From positions 1 to 64,000 of the forward strand of contig NZ_LNQC01000056.1 in the NCBI RefSeq assembly GCF_001651855.1: a DNA stretch of 64,000 nt, in the 5' to 3' direction. The notes under the pieces are model-generated. The model ran no database searches. It was not told where the DNA came from and was given only the letters and a program-made list of their open reading frames with translations. The translations under genes were made by a program, and so were the position numbers. This document shows, in pieces, positions 19,621 through 29,528 of this stretch (position 1 is its first letter; each line of letters starts with the position of its first letter). The DNA is from Sinorhizobium americanum (GTDB lineage Bacteria; Pseudomonadota; Alphaproteobacteria; Rhizobiales; Rhizobiaceae).

Positions 19621-21390
19621 ATGGATCAGATGAACCTTTTCACAGACTTCGAATCAAGAGTTAAAAATATTCTGGAATCACTTGATATCGTTCGTGAAAA
19701 GCGATCGGAGATTGATTTCGGGCGGGTCAATATTGAGCCGCCGCGGGACCTCAGCCACGGTGACGTCGCGACGAACGCCGCAATGGTTCTTGCAAAGTCG
19801 CTGGGCACGAACCCGCGCGCCCTTGCCGATCTCATCGTCGACAAGTTGCGCCAGGATCCCGAGGTCGCCGAGGTCTCCGTTGCCGGGCCGGGGTTCATCA
19901 ATGTTCGGTTGTCGGTTTCCTATTGGCAGAAGCTTCTTTCGGCAATGGTGCGGGCGGGGACGGATTTCGGACGCAGCACCATCGGTGCCGGGCGGAAGGT
20001 GAACGTCGAATATGTTTCGGCGAATCCGACGGGGCCGATGCATGTCGGCCACTGCCGCGGCGCCGTCGTCGGCGACGCCCTGGCGAACCTTCTCGCCTTC
20101 GCCGGCTACGACGTCACCAAGGAATACTACATCAATGACGCCGGCTCGCAGATCGACGTGCTCGCCCGCTCGGCCTTCCTGCGCTACCGGCAGGCGCTCG
20201 GCGAAGAGATCGGCGAGATACCGGCGGGACTCTATCCCGGCGATTACCTCGTACCGGTTGGCGAGGCGCTTGCCGACGAATTCGGCACGAGCCTCAGGAT
20301 TATGCCGGAAGACAAGTGGATGCCGCTCGTCAAGGAGCGGGTCATCGACGCGATGATGGCGATGATCCGCGAAGACCTGGCGGCCCTCAACGTCAACCAT
20401 GACGTCTTCTTCGCCGAGCGAACGCTGCACGACAATGGCGCCGCCCGGATTCGCACGGCGATCAACGACCTGACTTTCAAGGGGCATGTCTACATCGGCA
20501 CGCTGCCGCCGCCGAAGGGCCAATTGCCCGAAGATTGGGAGGATCGCGAGCAGACGCTGTTCCGTTCGACCGAGGTGGGCGACGACATCGACAGGCCGCT
20601 GATCAAGTCGGACGGCAGCTATACCTACTTCGCCGCCGACGTTGCTTATTTCAAGGACAAGTTCGACCGTGGATTCCACGAGATGATCTACGTCCTCGGG
20701 GCCGACCACGGCGGCTATGTCAAGCGCCTGGAGGCGCTGGCGAGGGCAATATCCGAGGGCACGGCGAAGCTGACGGTGCTCTTGTGCCAGCTGGTCAAAC
20801 TCTACCGGAACGGCGAACCGGTGAAGATGTCGAAGCGCTCGGGCGACTTCGTGACGCTGCGCGACGTGGTCGATGAAGTCGGGCGCGATCCTGTCCGGTT
20901 CATGATGCTCTACCGGAAGAATTCGGAGCCGCTCGACTTCGATTTTGCCAAGGTGACGGAACAGTCGAAGGATAATCCGGTCTTCTACGTGCAGTATGCG
21001 CATGCACGCTGCTGCTCGGTGTTCCGCCAGGCGAAAGAAGCCTTCCCCGACCTCGATTTGTCTTCGATCGATCTTGCCGGTGCAGTGATCGGGGCGATCG
21101 TTGATCCTGCCGAATTGCAGCTCGTCGCCAAGCTCGCAGAGTATCCTCGCGTCGTTGAGGCTGCGGCACTCTCGCAGGAGCCTCATCGAATCGCTTTTTA
21201 CCTGTATGATCTTGCTGCAGCCTTCCACGCTTTCTGGAACAAAGGTAAAGAAAATCCGGAATTACGTTTTGTTAACGATAAGAACAGAGAATTAAGCATT
21301 GCCAGACTCGGGCTGGTGCATGCTGTCGCCTCGGTATTGAAGTCGGGTCTGTCCGTTACGGGCACCTCGGCGCCGGAAGAGATGCGGTAA
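19621..21390 (+). CDS. argS: Arginyl-tRNA synthetase
   Basis: Class Ia enzyme charging tRNA-Arg. The 589-residue protein has the N-terminal Add1 tRNA-binding domain, the HIGH-type motif [18 protein letters not shown], the KMSKS-type loop [12 protein letters not shown] and the C-terminal DALR anticodon domain with [14 protein letters not shown]. The start could also be the ATG three codons downstream (MNLFTDFE). It leads a run argS-SPOR-nagZ-scpA-scpB, an order often seen in alphaproteobacteria. Confidence 0.97.
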   Translation: MDQMNLFTDFESRVKNILESLDIVREKRSEIDFGRVNIEPPRDLSHGDVATNAAMVLAKSLGTNPRALADLIVDKLRQDPEVAEVSVAGPGFINVRLSVSYWQKLLSAMVRAGTDFGRSTIGAGRKVNVEYVSANPTGPMHVGHCRGAVVGDALANLLAFAGYDVTKEYYINDAGSQIDVLARSAFLRYRQALGEEIGEIPAGLYPGDYLVPVGEALADEFGTSLRIMPEDKWMPLVKERVIDAMMAMIREDLAALNVNHDVFFAERTLHDNGAARIRTAINDLTFKGHVYIGTLPPPKGQLPEDWEDREQTLFRSTEVGDDIDRPLIKSDGSYTYFAADVAYFKDKFDRGFHEMIYVLGADHGGYVKRLEALARAISEGTAKLTVLLCQLVKLYRNGEPVKMSKRSGDFVTLRDVVDEVGRDPVRFMMLYRKNSEPLDFDFAKVTEQSKDNPVFYVQYAHARCCSVFRQAKEAFPDLDLSSIDLAGAVIGAIVDPAELQLVAKLAEYPRVVEAAALSQEPHRIAFYLYDLAAAFHAFWNKGKENPELRFVNDKNRELSIARLGLVHAVASVLKSGLSVTGTSAPEEMR

Positions 21391-21453
21391 GTAGTGTCAC
21401 CATTTCCCCACAATGCGCTGGCAATTCAACGCAGGCAGTTGTGAGTGGAAACT

Positions 21454-24378
21454 ATGGCAGACAAACAATTCGCACGAAGCGGGCCGGCAGAATTCGATAA
21501 ATTGGCCGATGATGATCCGTTGAGCGAACTTGCCCGCATTGTCGGTTACGATGCTCGGCCAGCTGTTCAGCAACTGCAGGAGTTGCAGCGACATCAGGAG
21601 ACGATCCGGCGCGATCCGACCTTTGATCTTGAAGACGAGCTGCTGCGCGCATTCGACAGCTATGATGCCCCGCGCGCGGCACCGGTGCACCCCGATAGCG
21701 GGCTTGTCGAGCACCCAGGCGCCCATTCGGCGAGCTCGCCTGAGCCTGTGCTGGAAAGCCAAGAGCCGGAAAAGCAAGAGCTGCTCATGGAGCCTTCGGC
21801 GCCGGCCGTCGAGCTCGCCGAAGAAGTATCCGGAGAGCCGGTAGCGTTCTCTCCGGAAGATGATCAGGTGTCGAGCGATGGCGAGGCGGATGTCTTTGCA
21901 GCGCCGGATGTCGATTCCGCGGTCGATCTGGAGCGCGAACTCGAATTGTCGCTCGGCTATGAAGATCTGTCGGCCGAAGCCGCGCCAAGCGGCGAAGCCA
22001 TGCATGCGGGTCAGCAGGTCGAGGCGCCGGAGCTCCCAGTATTCGAAGACTGGCAGGAGCCGCTTGCCTCCAGGCTTGCTGCCGCCGGCAAGGCTGCCGA
22101 ACGTGCCAATATCGCGGAACCGGTTTACCTGGATATGGCGGAGCCCGAACTGCCCCAGGAGGCAGCGGTCACCGAGGCGGTTGCTGCGCATGTATCGCCG
22201 GCCCTGCCGCCCGAGCCGGCGGCTCCCGACCACGTGGATCGGCTGCTCGCTGACGTGGAGCGCTTTCCAATAATACCGGTCGTCCCGGCTACAGCCGTTG
22301 CGGCCGCATCGGTTGCCGCGCAGTCGGCGCCCGCTATTTCGGCTCCTGTTGCAAAGAAGAACACGTACCCATTTACGCCGACGTTCAGCCGCGCGACGCC
22401 GGTCGCGTCGGTGGCCGGTGCGTCTCAGCAGCGAGCCTACGCCACTCCGATCCCGGCGCCTGCCGCCTTGCAGGCGCCCGCTCCGGTCGTCGCACCCGAG
22501 GCGCCCGCCGAGCCGGAACCCGTGACCGCGCAGAGCAGCTCATCGCAGGCTGAATCCGAGCCGAGCTTCGATCTCGACGATTTCGAGCTGGAACTCGCCG
22601 ACATCGCCCTGGACATGGATCTGCCGAAAGACGATGCGCCGAAGGCAGCTGCGGAAGCGCCTCCGGTCGTAGGGCATCCTGCGCTGGTGGAGCCGGCGGC
22701 TCAGCCGTTCCTGCAGGCGCTCGCTCCGGCGAACGAGCCGGAGCTGCGTCGTGAACAGGCGCCGGCACGCACGGCCGTTCAAGCCCCTGTGGTTGCCGAG
22801 GCCGAAGAAACGTCATCGGAAAGTCCGCTGCCATTCGATCCCGCCATGATCGGCGAGATGGAAAGCGGCGTCGCGCCGATCGCCGATCTCGATGTCCCGC
22901 AGCTGCCGTCTCTGGAAGCCGAGGAGAAGCCGGTTTCCTATCCAGGCGATTTCGACCTCGATATCGACGCGGAAATGGCACAGCTCTTCAACACGCCGGC
23001 GCCGGCCGCAAAGAGCGGCGCACGTTCCAGCCAGGCCGACATCGCGCCCGCCATGCGCGCCGGATCAGCGGGCAATGGCAGCGCCCCTCTCGCCTCGCTC
23101 GACGATTTCGAGGAGTTCGAGAAGGCGATGGAAGAGGACTTCCAGCGTTCGATGTCGGAGCGCCGCAGCGCCGCGCAAGATGCCGAGCGGGTGGCGGCGG
23201 TCCCGGGCGCCGAGACCGACGATTTCGCCGAACAGGGCTATGGCCGCCGCTCGCAGCGCACGATGCTGCTGGCCGCGAGCGTTGCCGGTGTCATCATCCT
23301 CGGCGGCGCCGCCGTCTACGCCTGGATGGGCGGGAGCAGTGCGGTCTTGTCGGGGGACGGACCCAAGATCATTCTTGCCGACAAGGACCCGGTCAAGATC
23401 GTCCCGGAACAGAAGGGCGGCAAATTGGTGCCGAACCAGGACAAGGCGGTCTACGATCGGGTGGCGGGCGACCAGGGCAATGGACCGCGCCAGGAGGCCC
23501 TTGTCTCCTCGACGGAAGAGCCGATGGACGTCGTCCAGAGAACGCTGACGCCCGAATCCTTGCCGCTTGAAGGCAGTGAAAACGGGGATGCCCTGCCTGG
23601 AGTATCTCCTCCGGAAGAGGAAGAAGTCGCGCGCCTGACGCCGGATGCATCGGCGGAGAATGCCGCTGCCGATGAGGAAGCTGCCCCGGCGGTCGCGCCG
23701 CGCAAGGTCCGGACCATGATCGTCAAGCCGGACGGGACGCTCGTCCCCCGTGAGGAGCCGGCCGAAACAGCCAGCACGGCTACGGCTGCCTCTCAGCCCA
23801 TTCCCGCCAATGCTTCGGCGGAGGCGGGCACTTCCGGCTCCCAGGGCAAAGCAGCGGTCGCGGTTGCGGCAGCCGAGCTGCGCGCCGCCGAAGAACCCGC
23901 CGCGCCGGCCGGGAAGGTCGCGCTTGCGGCACCGAGCGAGCCGGCCGGGAACGAGGTTGCGCCTGTTCGCAGCGTCAAGACGACGGCGGTCGGCAGCGAA
24001 CCGGCACCATCGGCCAAGCCCGCCGCAGAAGCCCCTTCAGCCGCCACCCCGGCTGCAGCGCCGGAAGCTAAGCCGGCCACGCAAACGGCGGCTGCACAAG
24101 CCACCGCTCCGCTCGCTACCGCGTCCGTTCCGGCCGGCAGCTACGTCGTCCAGATTGCCTCGCTGCCTTCCGAGGCGGAGGCGCAGAAGAGCTACAACAA
24201 TCTCTCGGCCAAGTTCGCGAGCGTTATCGGCGGTCGCGGCGTGGATATCCGCAAGGCGGAGATTGCCGGCAAGGGTACCTACTACCGCGTCAGGATACCG
24301 GCCGGTTCGCGGGAAGAAGCGAATGCCCTTTGCTCGCGCTACAAGAGCGCCGGCGGAAGCTGCCTCGTGACGAAGTAA
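21454..24378 (+). CDS. Very large SPOR-domain membrane protein
   Basis: A 974-residue protein. Residues 1-600 are low-complexity, acidic and rich in Ala, Pro and Glu, with short conserved islands such as FDLDDFELELADIALDMDL and SLDDFEEFEKAMEEDFQ. One transmembrane helix lies at about 602-625 (MLLAASVAGVIILGGAAVY). A periplasmic Ala/Pro-rich linker follows, then a C-terminal SPOR domain at about 895-974, beginning SYVVQIASLPSEAEAQ. SPOR domains bind denuded septal peptidoglycan, so a role at the division site is inferred. Start 21454 rather than the upstream GTG at 21445. nagZ downstream fits a cell-wall theme. Confidence 0.88.
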   Translation: MADKQFARSGPAEFDKLADDDPLSELARIVGYDARPAVQQLQELQRHQETIRRDPTFDLEDELLRAFDSYDAPRAAPVHPDSGLVEHPGAHSASSPEPVLESQEPEKQELLMEPSAPAVELAEEVSGEPVAFSPEDDQVSSDGEADVFAAPDVDSAVDLERELELSLGYEDLSAEAAPSGEAMHAGQQVEAPELPVFEDWQEPLASRLAAAGKAAERANIAEPVYLDMAEPELPQEAAVTEAVAAHVSPALPPEPAAPDHVDRLLADVERFPIIPVVPATAVAAASVAAQSAPAISAPVAKKNTYPFTPTFSRATPVASVAGASQQRAYATPIPAPAALQAPAPVVAPEAPAEPEPVTAQSSSSQAESEPSFDLDDFELELADIALDMDLPKDDAPKAAAEAPPVVGHPALVEPAAQPFLQALAPANEPELRREQAPARTAVQAPVVAEAEETSSESPLPFDPAMIGEMESGVAPIADLDVPQLPSLEAEEKPVSYPGDFDLDIDAEMAQLFNTPAPAAKSGARSSQADIAPAMRAGSAGNGSAPLASLDDFEEFEKAMEEDFQRSMSERRSAAQDAERVAAVPGAETDDFAEQGYGRRSQRTMLLAASVAGVIILGGAAVYAWMGGSSAVLSGDGPKIILADKDPVKIVPEQKGGKLVPNQDKAVYDRVAGDQGNGPRQEALVSSTEEPMDVVQRTLTPESLPLEGSENGDALPGVSPPEEEEVARLTPDASAENAAADEEAAPAVAPRKVRTMIVKPDGTLVPREEPAETASTATAASQPIPANASAEAGTSGSQGKAAVAVAAAELRAAEEPAAPAGKVALAAPSEPAGNEVAPVRSVKTTAVGSEPAPSAKPAAEAPSAATPAAAPEAKPATQTAAAQATAPLATASVPAGSYVVQIASLPSEAEAQKSYNNLSAKFASVIGGRGVDIRKAEIAGKGTYYRVRIPAGSREEANALCSRYKSAGGSCLVTK

Positions 24379-24405
24379 CCGCTAAGGCTTAAAAGAAAAC
24401 TGGGC

Positions 24406-24437
24406 GGGCGCGGCAGAAATGCCGCGCCCGTTTCGTT
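24406..24437 (+). terminator. Terminator after the SPOR gene
   Basis: A nine-base-pair GGGCGCGGC/GCCGCGCCC stem with a six-base loop, followed by GTTTCGTT. The T run is interrupted, so it may be leaky and let transcription reach nagZ. Confidence 0.6.
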
Positions 24438-24521
24438 CCGCCATGCGCTTGCCTGTGCATGGACGCGCCGGCAAACGCTTTGCGGCTTCGCGGTTCGACC
24501 GCGGGACACTATGATCGACGC

Positions 24522-25538
24522 ATGAGCGAATCAAAGGCATTCATCTCGGGCTGCAAAGGCCTTTCCCTGACGGCGGAAGAGCGCAGCTTCTTCGCCGGCG
24601 AGCGTCCCTGGGGCTTCATTCTCTTCGGTCGCAACATCGGTGAGAAAGAGCAGATCTGCGATCTGGTCGCGGCCCTGCACGACAGCGTCGGCAATCCGAA
24701 AGCACCGGTTCTGATCGACCAGGAGGGCGGCCGCGTCCAGCGCATTCGCCCGCCGCTCGTACAGCAATATCCAAGTGGTGCAGCCATCGGCGAGATCTAC
24801 CGACGCGACGTCGAGATGGGGCTGCGTGCAGCATGGCTGCTCGGGCGCCTGCATGCTTTCGACCTCATGCGCTTCGGCATCACGGTCGACTGCCTGCCGG
24901 TTCTCGACGTGCCGGTGCCTGGTAGCCATGACGTCATCGGCAACCGGGCCTATGGCCACGATCCGGCGACCGTGACGGCGATCGGCCGTGCTGTCAGCGA
25001 GGGCCTGAAAGCGGGCGGCATGCTACCGGTGATGAAGCACATGCCCGGCCATGGCCGCACCTTCGTGGATTCGCATCACAACCTGCCGGTGGTCGACGCC
25101 TCGCTGGATGAATTGAAGCGCGTCGACTTCCAGCCTTTCGCCGCCATGAAGGACGAGGCGATGGCGATGTCGGCGCATATGGTCTTCACGGCGATCGACC
25201 CCGACAATCCGGCAACCACCTCTTCCAAGGTCGTGCGGGAGATCATCCGCGGTTATATCGGCTTCGACGGCCTGTTGATGTCCGACGACGTTTCCATGAA
25301 CGCCCTTGCTGGGGATATGACCACCCGCGCTCGAGGGATTGTCGACGCAGGCCTCGATCTCGTCTTGCATTGCCACGGCATTATGGAAGAAATGAAAGCC
25401 GTCGCCGATGTCGTGCCGGTTCTCTCGGGCGACCTGCTGCGCCGCGCGAAGGCGGCGGAGGCCGCCTTCCGGCAGCCTGACGGTTCGGACGAAGACATAT
25501 TGCGAGCGGAGTTCAATGCGATGTTCTCGCTCGCCTAG
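24522..25538 (+). CDS. nagZ: Beta-N-acetylhexosaminidase NagZ
   Basis: Glycoside hydrolase family 3 enzyme that removes N-acetylglucosamine from anhydro-muropeptides during cell-wall recycling in the cytoplasm. The 338-residue protein shows IDQEGGRVQRI, the KHMPGHGRTFVDSHH loop with the catalytic-site histidine, and DGLLMSDDVSMNAL with the nucleophile aspartate. No signal peptide. MSESKAFISG at 24522 is the expected start; the frame is open for 21 codons before it. Confidence 0.94.
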   Translation: MSESKAFISGCKGLSLTAEERSFFAGERPWGFILFGRNIGEKEQICDLVAALHDSVGNPKAPVLIDQEGGRVQRIRPPLVQQYPSGAAIGEIYRRDVEMGLRAAWLLGRLHAFDLMRFGITVDCLPVLDVPVPGSHDVIGNRAYGHDPATVTAIGRAVSEGLKAGGMLPVMKHMPGHGRTFVDSHHNLPVVDASLDELKRVDFQPFAAMKDEAMAMSAHMVFTAIDPDNPATTSSKVVREIIRGYIGFDGLLMSDDVSMNALAGDMTTRARGIVDAGLDLVLHCHGIMEEMKAVADVVPVLSGDLLRRAKAAEAAFRQPDGSDEDILRAEFNAMFSLA

Positions 25539-25581
25539 AGCATCCTGCTTCCGGGTGGACAGGCAGAAGGCAGAAAAGATA

Positions 25582-25610
25582 CTCTAGATTCAAAATTGTA
25601 GAGCGTTTTT
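25582..25610 (+). terminator. Possible terminator after nagZ
   Basis: A short CTCTA/TAGAG stem spans an A/T-rich loop and is followed by CG and seven T residues. Stem stability is low, so this is tentative. Confidence 0.35.
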
Positions 25611-25674
25611 TTGCGGCTTCGCATGAAGGTGGGCGATCTATTTGGGAAACGCGGCGCCGCCGCGTCGAAAGGGC

Positions 25675-26547
25675 ATGGGGTCGATGGGGTCTGACGAAAG
25701 GCAGGGACAACCTGTGGCAAAGGCGCCGATGGAGCCTTTGTGGCAGGACGAGTCTGCCGATCGCGGCTTGCACGAGGAAGAGCTCGTCGTCGACATTGGT
25801 GGCTTCGAGGGTCCGCTCGACCTGCTTCTCCATCTCGCCCGCAGCCAGCGCGTCGATCTTTCGCGAATCTCCGTTCTGGCGCTTGCCGAGCAGTATATCG
25901 CCTTCATCGAGCGGGCGCGCTCCATCCGCATCGAGCTTGCCGCCGATTATCTCGTCATGGCGGCATGGCTTGCCTATCTGAAGTCGCGCCTGCTGATCCC
26001 CCAGCAATCGAAGGACGAGGGCCCCTCGGGCGAGGAAATGGCGTCCGCCCTTGCTTTCCGCCTGAAGCGCCTCGAGGCGATGCGCGATGCCGCGACGCGG
26101 CTGGTCAACCGCAACAGGCTGGGCCGAGACGTTTTCGCACGCGGTGCGCCTGAGCACCTCGTACCGGAACGAAAGTCCGGCTACGACGCTTCGCTCTACG
26201 ACTTGCTGACGGCCTACGCTACGCTCCGGCAACGGCAGGCGATAACCCAGGTGACGATCGAAAAGCGCCATGTCTGGTCGCTTGCCGATGCGCGCCTCAT
26301 CCTCGCCAGGATGGTCGGCAGCCTCGAAGACTGGACCGCGCTCGACCATTTCCTCATCCGCTACATGACAGGCCCGAAGGAGCGCGCAACCGCAATCGCG
26401 AGTTCTTTTGCCGCGTCGCTCGAGCTAGTGCGGGAGGGACGGTTGGAAATCCGGCAGGAAGCCGCTTTCGCGCCGATCTATTTAAGGCGCGGGCCGAAGC
26501 CGATCGATGCCGCGACCCTGGCGGAAATGGAGGCAGCGCGTGGCTGA
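25675..26547 (+). CDS. scpA: Segregation and condensation protein A
   Basis: Kleisin subunit of the SMC-ScpAB condensin. The 290-residue product has the N-terminal SMC-neck segment FEGPLDLLLHLARSQRVDLS, the helical segment AADYLVMAAWLAYLKSRLLI and the C-terminal winged-helix part. Start is ambiguous: TTG 25642, ATG 25675 or 25684, ATG 25729. 25675 follows GAAAGGGC. The end overlaps scpB by eight bases. Confidence 0.93.
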   Translation: MGSMGSDERQGQPVAKAPMEPLWQDESADRGLHEEELVVDIGGFEGPLDLLLHLARSQRVDLSRISVLALAEQYIAFIERARSIRIELAADYLVMAAWLAYLKSRLLIPQQSKDEGPSGEEMASALAFRLKRLEAMRDAATRLVNRNRLGRDVFARGAPEHLVPERKSGYDASLYDLLTAYATLRQRQAITQVTIEKRHVWSLADARLILARMVGSLEDWTALDHFLIRYMTGPKERATAIASSFAASLELVREGRLEIRQEAAFAPIYLRRGPKPIDAATLAEMEAARG

Positions 26548-27265
26548 GGCGCAAAAATACCTGCCCGGACTACCCGATGACGAGGACGACCTCGAGGTGT
26601 TCATCGATCCAGGGCTAGCGGAGGAGGCGGAGCGGATCGCCGAAGCGCTCGTCTTCGCATCGGCGCAGCCAATCTCCGAGAGCTATATCGCCAGCCGGAT
26701 ACCCCGTGGCGTCGGTGTCGGCCGTGTCATGGCACGGCTGAAAGCGTCCTATGCGAGCCGCGGCGTCAATCTCGTTCAGGTCGCCGACCACTGGGCGTTC
26801 CGCACCGCGGCCGATCTCTCCTTCGTCGTGCAAACTGACGAGCAGGAGATCAAGAAGCTCTCGCGCGCCGCGCTCGAAGTCCTGGCCATCATCGCCTATC
26901 ACCAGCCGGTGACGCGTGCGGAGATCGAGGACATCCGCGGCGTTCAGACTTCCAAGGGCACGCTCGATGTGCTGATGGAGGCGGGCTGGGTGCGGTTTCG
27001 CGGCCGAAGACGCACGCCGGGGCGGCCGGTCACATTCGGAACGACGCGGGATTTCCTCGATCACTTCGGGCTGGAAGAAATCCGCGACCTCCCGGGCATC
27101 GAGGAATTGAAGGGCGCCGGTCTCCTGTCCGGTCGGGTTCCCTCCAACCTGCATATCCCGGTCCCTGCCGGTGAGGACGAACTTTCCGACAATGAGGATC
27201 CCATCACCCAGATGGACCTCGAGGAACTGGGCCTCTTGACTCCGAAGGCTGAAGGGGACGATTAG
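26540..27265 (+). CDS. scpB: Segregation and condensation protein B
   Basis: Winged-helix dimer that binds ScpA in the condensin complex. The 241-residue product has the two winged-helix domains, with IAEALVFASAQPIS and LEVLAIIAYHQPVTRAEIED plus VQTSKGTLDVLMEAGW. GTG 26540 is chosen because GGAGG sits six bases before it within the end of scpA; an ATG at 26507 would lie deeper inside scpA. Translational coupling with scpA is likely. Confidence 0.94.
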   Translation: MAEAQKYLPGLPDDEDDLEVFIDPGLAEEAERIAEALVFASAQPISESYIASRIPRGVGVGRVMARLKASYASRGVNLVQVADHWAFRTAADLSFVVQTDEQEIKKLSRAALEVLAIIAYHQPVTRAEIEDIRGVQTSKGTLDVLMEAGWVRFRGRRRTPGRPVTFGTTRDFLDHFGLEEIRDLPGIEELKGAGLLSGRVPSNLHIPVPAGEDELSDNEDPITQMDLEELGLLTPKAEGDD

Positions 27266-27336
27266 GAATCCTGAGTTGGGCTATCGGCTTTAAGGCCGCT
27301 ATCCCTCCGGAAGGCCTTCGGTCAAGGAATGCGGGT

Positions 27337-28446
27337 ATGGGTTCAGACACGCTCAACGGCGCCGTTGCGACGACGAGACGCCAGGGTGTGTCCTTTGCGG
27401 CGAGCCTCGCATTCGAAAACATCAGCCACCGCTATCATTCGAAGGACACGATCAAGAACGTCTCGCTGACTGCCGAGGCCGGCGAAGTGCTGTGCCTGCT
27501 CGGCCCCTCCGGGTCCGGCAAGACAACCTTGCTCCGGATCGCGGCCGGCATCGAGATGCAGACCGGCGGCCGACTTCTGCTGAACGGGCAGGAAATATCC
27601 GGTCCCTCCGTCTTCCTGCCGCCGGAAAGGCGTGGCGTCGGGCTGATGTTCCAGGATTTCGCGCTCTTCCCGCACATGACCATTCGCGACAATGTCTGCT
27701 TCGGCTTGAACGACCTGCCGAAGAAGGAGGCTTTGATGCAGGCCGATGCGGCGCTTGATCGCGTGGGGCTGTTTCATTACGCAGATCGTTACCCGCATGT
27801 GCTTTCAGGCGGCGAGCAGCAACGGGTGGCGCTCGCGCGAGCGCTCGCCCCGCGGCCGGCGGTGCTGTTGATGGACGAGCCTTTCTCGGGTCTCGATTCC
27901 CGCCTCAAGGACTCCATTCGTGCCGACACGCTGGCCATCCTGCGTGAAACGCGGGCGACGGCGATCGTCGTCACCCATGACGCGGAAGAGGCGATGCGCA
28001 TGGCCGACCGTATCGCGCTGCTGAAGGATGGCTGTCTCGTTCAGGTCGGCACCGCCGACGAGCTCTATCGCAAGCCTTGCAATCTCTTTGCCGCCGGGTT
28101 CTTTTCCGAGATCAACGTGTTCGATGCGCGCGTGCGCGGCGGCCGCGTCGAAACGCCGCTCGGTGGCGTGCCTGCCGGAGAATACAAGGAGGGGCAGCCC
28201 TTGAGCGTGGCGGTGCGACTCTCCGGTGTTCAGTTGGAGCCGGAGGGCGGCGACATCCCGGCGCGCATCCTCTCTCGCCGCTTCCTGGGCGTTGTCGAGC
28301 TGCTGGAACTCGCCGTGCCGCAGTCGGAGCGGACGGTACGGGCCCGCATCCGCGCCGATCTGTTGCCGCAAGGATTGCGTGACGTCACGCTTTCCGTTAA
28401 CGAGCGCGACATATTGGTGTTTGAAAAAGACGCCTCGACATCTTAG
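27337..28446 (+). CDS. ABC transporter ATP-binding protein (FbpC/PotA-like), without adjacent permease
   Basis: A 369-residue ATPase with Walker A GPSGSGKTT, Q-loop FQDFALFPHM, signature LSGGEQQRVALARAL, Walker B VLLMDEPFSGLD, switch histidine VVTHD, and a C-terminal TOBE-like domain from about residue 250. It resembles the ATPases of ferric iron or polyamine importers. No permease or binding-protein gene is present on either side: scpB precedes and tatA follows. The substrate cannot be inferred from context. Confidence 0.85.
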   Translation: MGSDTLNGAVATTRRQGVSFAASLAFENISHRYHSKDTIKNVSLTAEAGEVLCLLGPSGSGKTTLLRIAAGIEMQTGGRLLLNGQEISGPSVFLPPERRGVGLMFQDFALFPHMTIRDNVCFGLNDLPKKEALMQADAALDRVGLFHYADRYPHVLSGGEQQRVALARALAPRPAVLLMDEPFSGLDSRLKDSIRADTLAILRETRATAIVVTHDAEEAMRMADRIALLKDGCLVQVGTADELYRKPCNLFAAGFFSEINVFDARVRGGRVETPLGGVPAGEYKEGQPLSVAVRLSGVQLEPEGGDIPARILSRRFLGVVELLELAVPQSERTVRARIRADLLPQGLRDVTLSVNERDILVFEKDASTS

Positions 28447-28537
28447 GTTCGGTCAGAATGACGGCGCGCCTTCAAGCAGCGCCCGAAAAATGACAACGTG
28501 ATGGCTTTAAATCGATAAAGCCTGAGGGAGTAAGTGG

Positions 28538-28744
28538 ATGGGTTCGTTTAGCATCTGGCATTGGCTGATCGTTCTGGTAGTCGTGCTGCTGTTGTTTGGC
28601 CGTGGCAAGATCCCGGAATTGATGGGCGACGTTGCCAAGGGCATCAAGAACTTCAAGAAGGGCATGACCGACGAGGACGCCGCCTCGGCCGACAAGACGA
28701 TCGACGGCAAGACCGTCGAGCACAAGTCCGACGAAGTCCGCTGA
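28538..28744 (+). CDS. tatA: Sec-independent translocase subunit TatA
   Basis: A 68-residue protein: one N-terminal membrane helix ([15 protein letters not shown]), the hinge [19 protein letters not shown] forming the amphipathic helix, then a short charged tail. It oligomerises to form the pore for folded twin-arginine substrates. It starts after GAGGGAG and leads tatABC. Confidence 0.96.
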   Translation: MGSFSIWHWLIVLVVVLLLFGRGKIPELMGDVAKGIKNFKKGMTDEDAASADKTIDGKTVEHKSDEVR

Positions 28745-28814
28745 CGATCGGAAATGGTCAACCGGCGCGCCTGGCGCCCGGTGAGCCGCATTACGGGTTT
28801 GTAGGGCGCGTCGG

Positions 28815-29528
28815 ATGCTTGATATCGGCTGGACCGAGCTTGTTGTTATCGCAATCGTCTTGATCGTCGTCGTTGGACCGAAGGACCTGCCGCCCATGCT
28901 GCGGGCCTTCGGGCGGATGACGGCACGGATGCGGGGCATGGCCTCCGATTTCCGCCGCCAGTTCGATGAAGCGTTGCGCGAGGCCGATCTCGACGAGGTC
29001 CGCAAGACGATCAGTGATGCGCAAAGCCTCAATCCGACCACGGCGCTTCGCGATGCCATGAACCCGTTGCGCCAGCTCGGGAACGAGATCAAATCCGATT
29101 TGCAGCGGGCGACGACGCCCGACGCACCGGCCCAGGCCGTGGCGCCCGAGGCTCCCGTCACGCCTGAACCTCAAATCGAGCCGGCGCTCGCGCCCGCTGG
29201 ATCGCCGGCGAAGCCGGTCGAGACGGTGGCAGCCGCGGCGGTGGGGTCTGCCTCCCGGCAGATGGAACGCGCAGCGGCGGAGGAGGTAAAAGTTGCGGAG
29301 CCGAAGGCGGCCGAGGCGACGCCGAAGCGCGCGGCCAAGCCGAGAGCCGCTTCGCTGAAATCGTCGAGCGGCAAGGAACCGGCTACGAATGGAGCCGCCA
29401 AGAGGACCGCCTCCTCGGCCGCGCCGAAGAAGGCGGCCGTCAGGAAGACCACAACTGGCGCGGACGCGCCCGCTGTCAGCGCCGAGAAGACAAGCGCAGC
29501 TTCGCGCAAGAAAAAAGGTGACGCATGA
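28815..29528 (+). CDS. tatB: Sec-independent translocase subunit TatB
   Basis: Receptor subunit of the Tat translocon. The 237-residue product has a membrane helix at residues 5-21 (IGWTELVVIAIVLIVVV), the conserved GPKDLPPMLRAFGRM hinge and amphipathic helix, and a long Ala/Pro/Lys-rich cytoplasmic tail from about residue 100. The tail is low complexity and ends in basic residues. The stop overlaps the tatC start by four bases (ATGA). Confidence 0.95.
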   Translation: MLDIGWTELVVIAIVLIVVVGPKDLPPMLRAFGRMTARMRGMASDFRRQFDEALREADLDEVRKTISDAQSLNPTTALRDAMNPLRQLGNEIKSDLQRATTPDAPAQAVAPEAPVTPEPQIEPALAPAGSPAKPVETVAAAAVGSASRQMERAAAEEVKVAEPKAAEATPKRAAKPRAASLKSSSGKEPATNGAAKRTASSAAPKKAAVRKTTTGADAPAVSAEKTSAASRKKKGDA

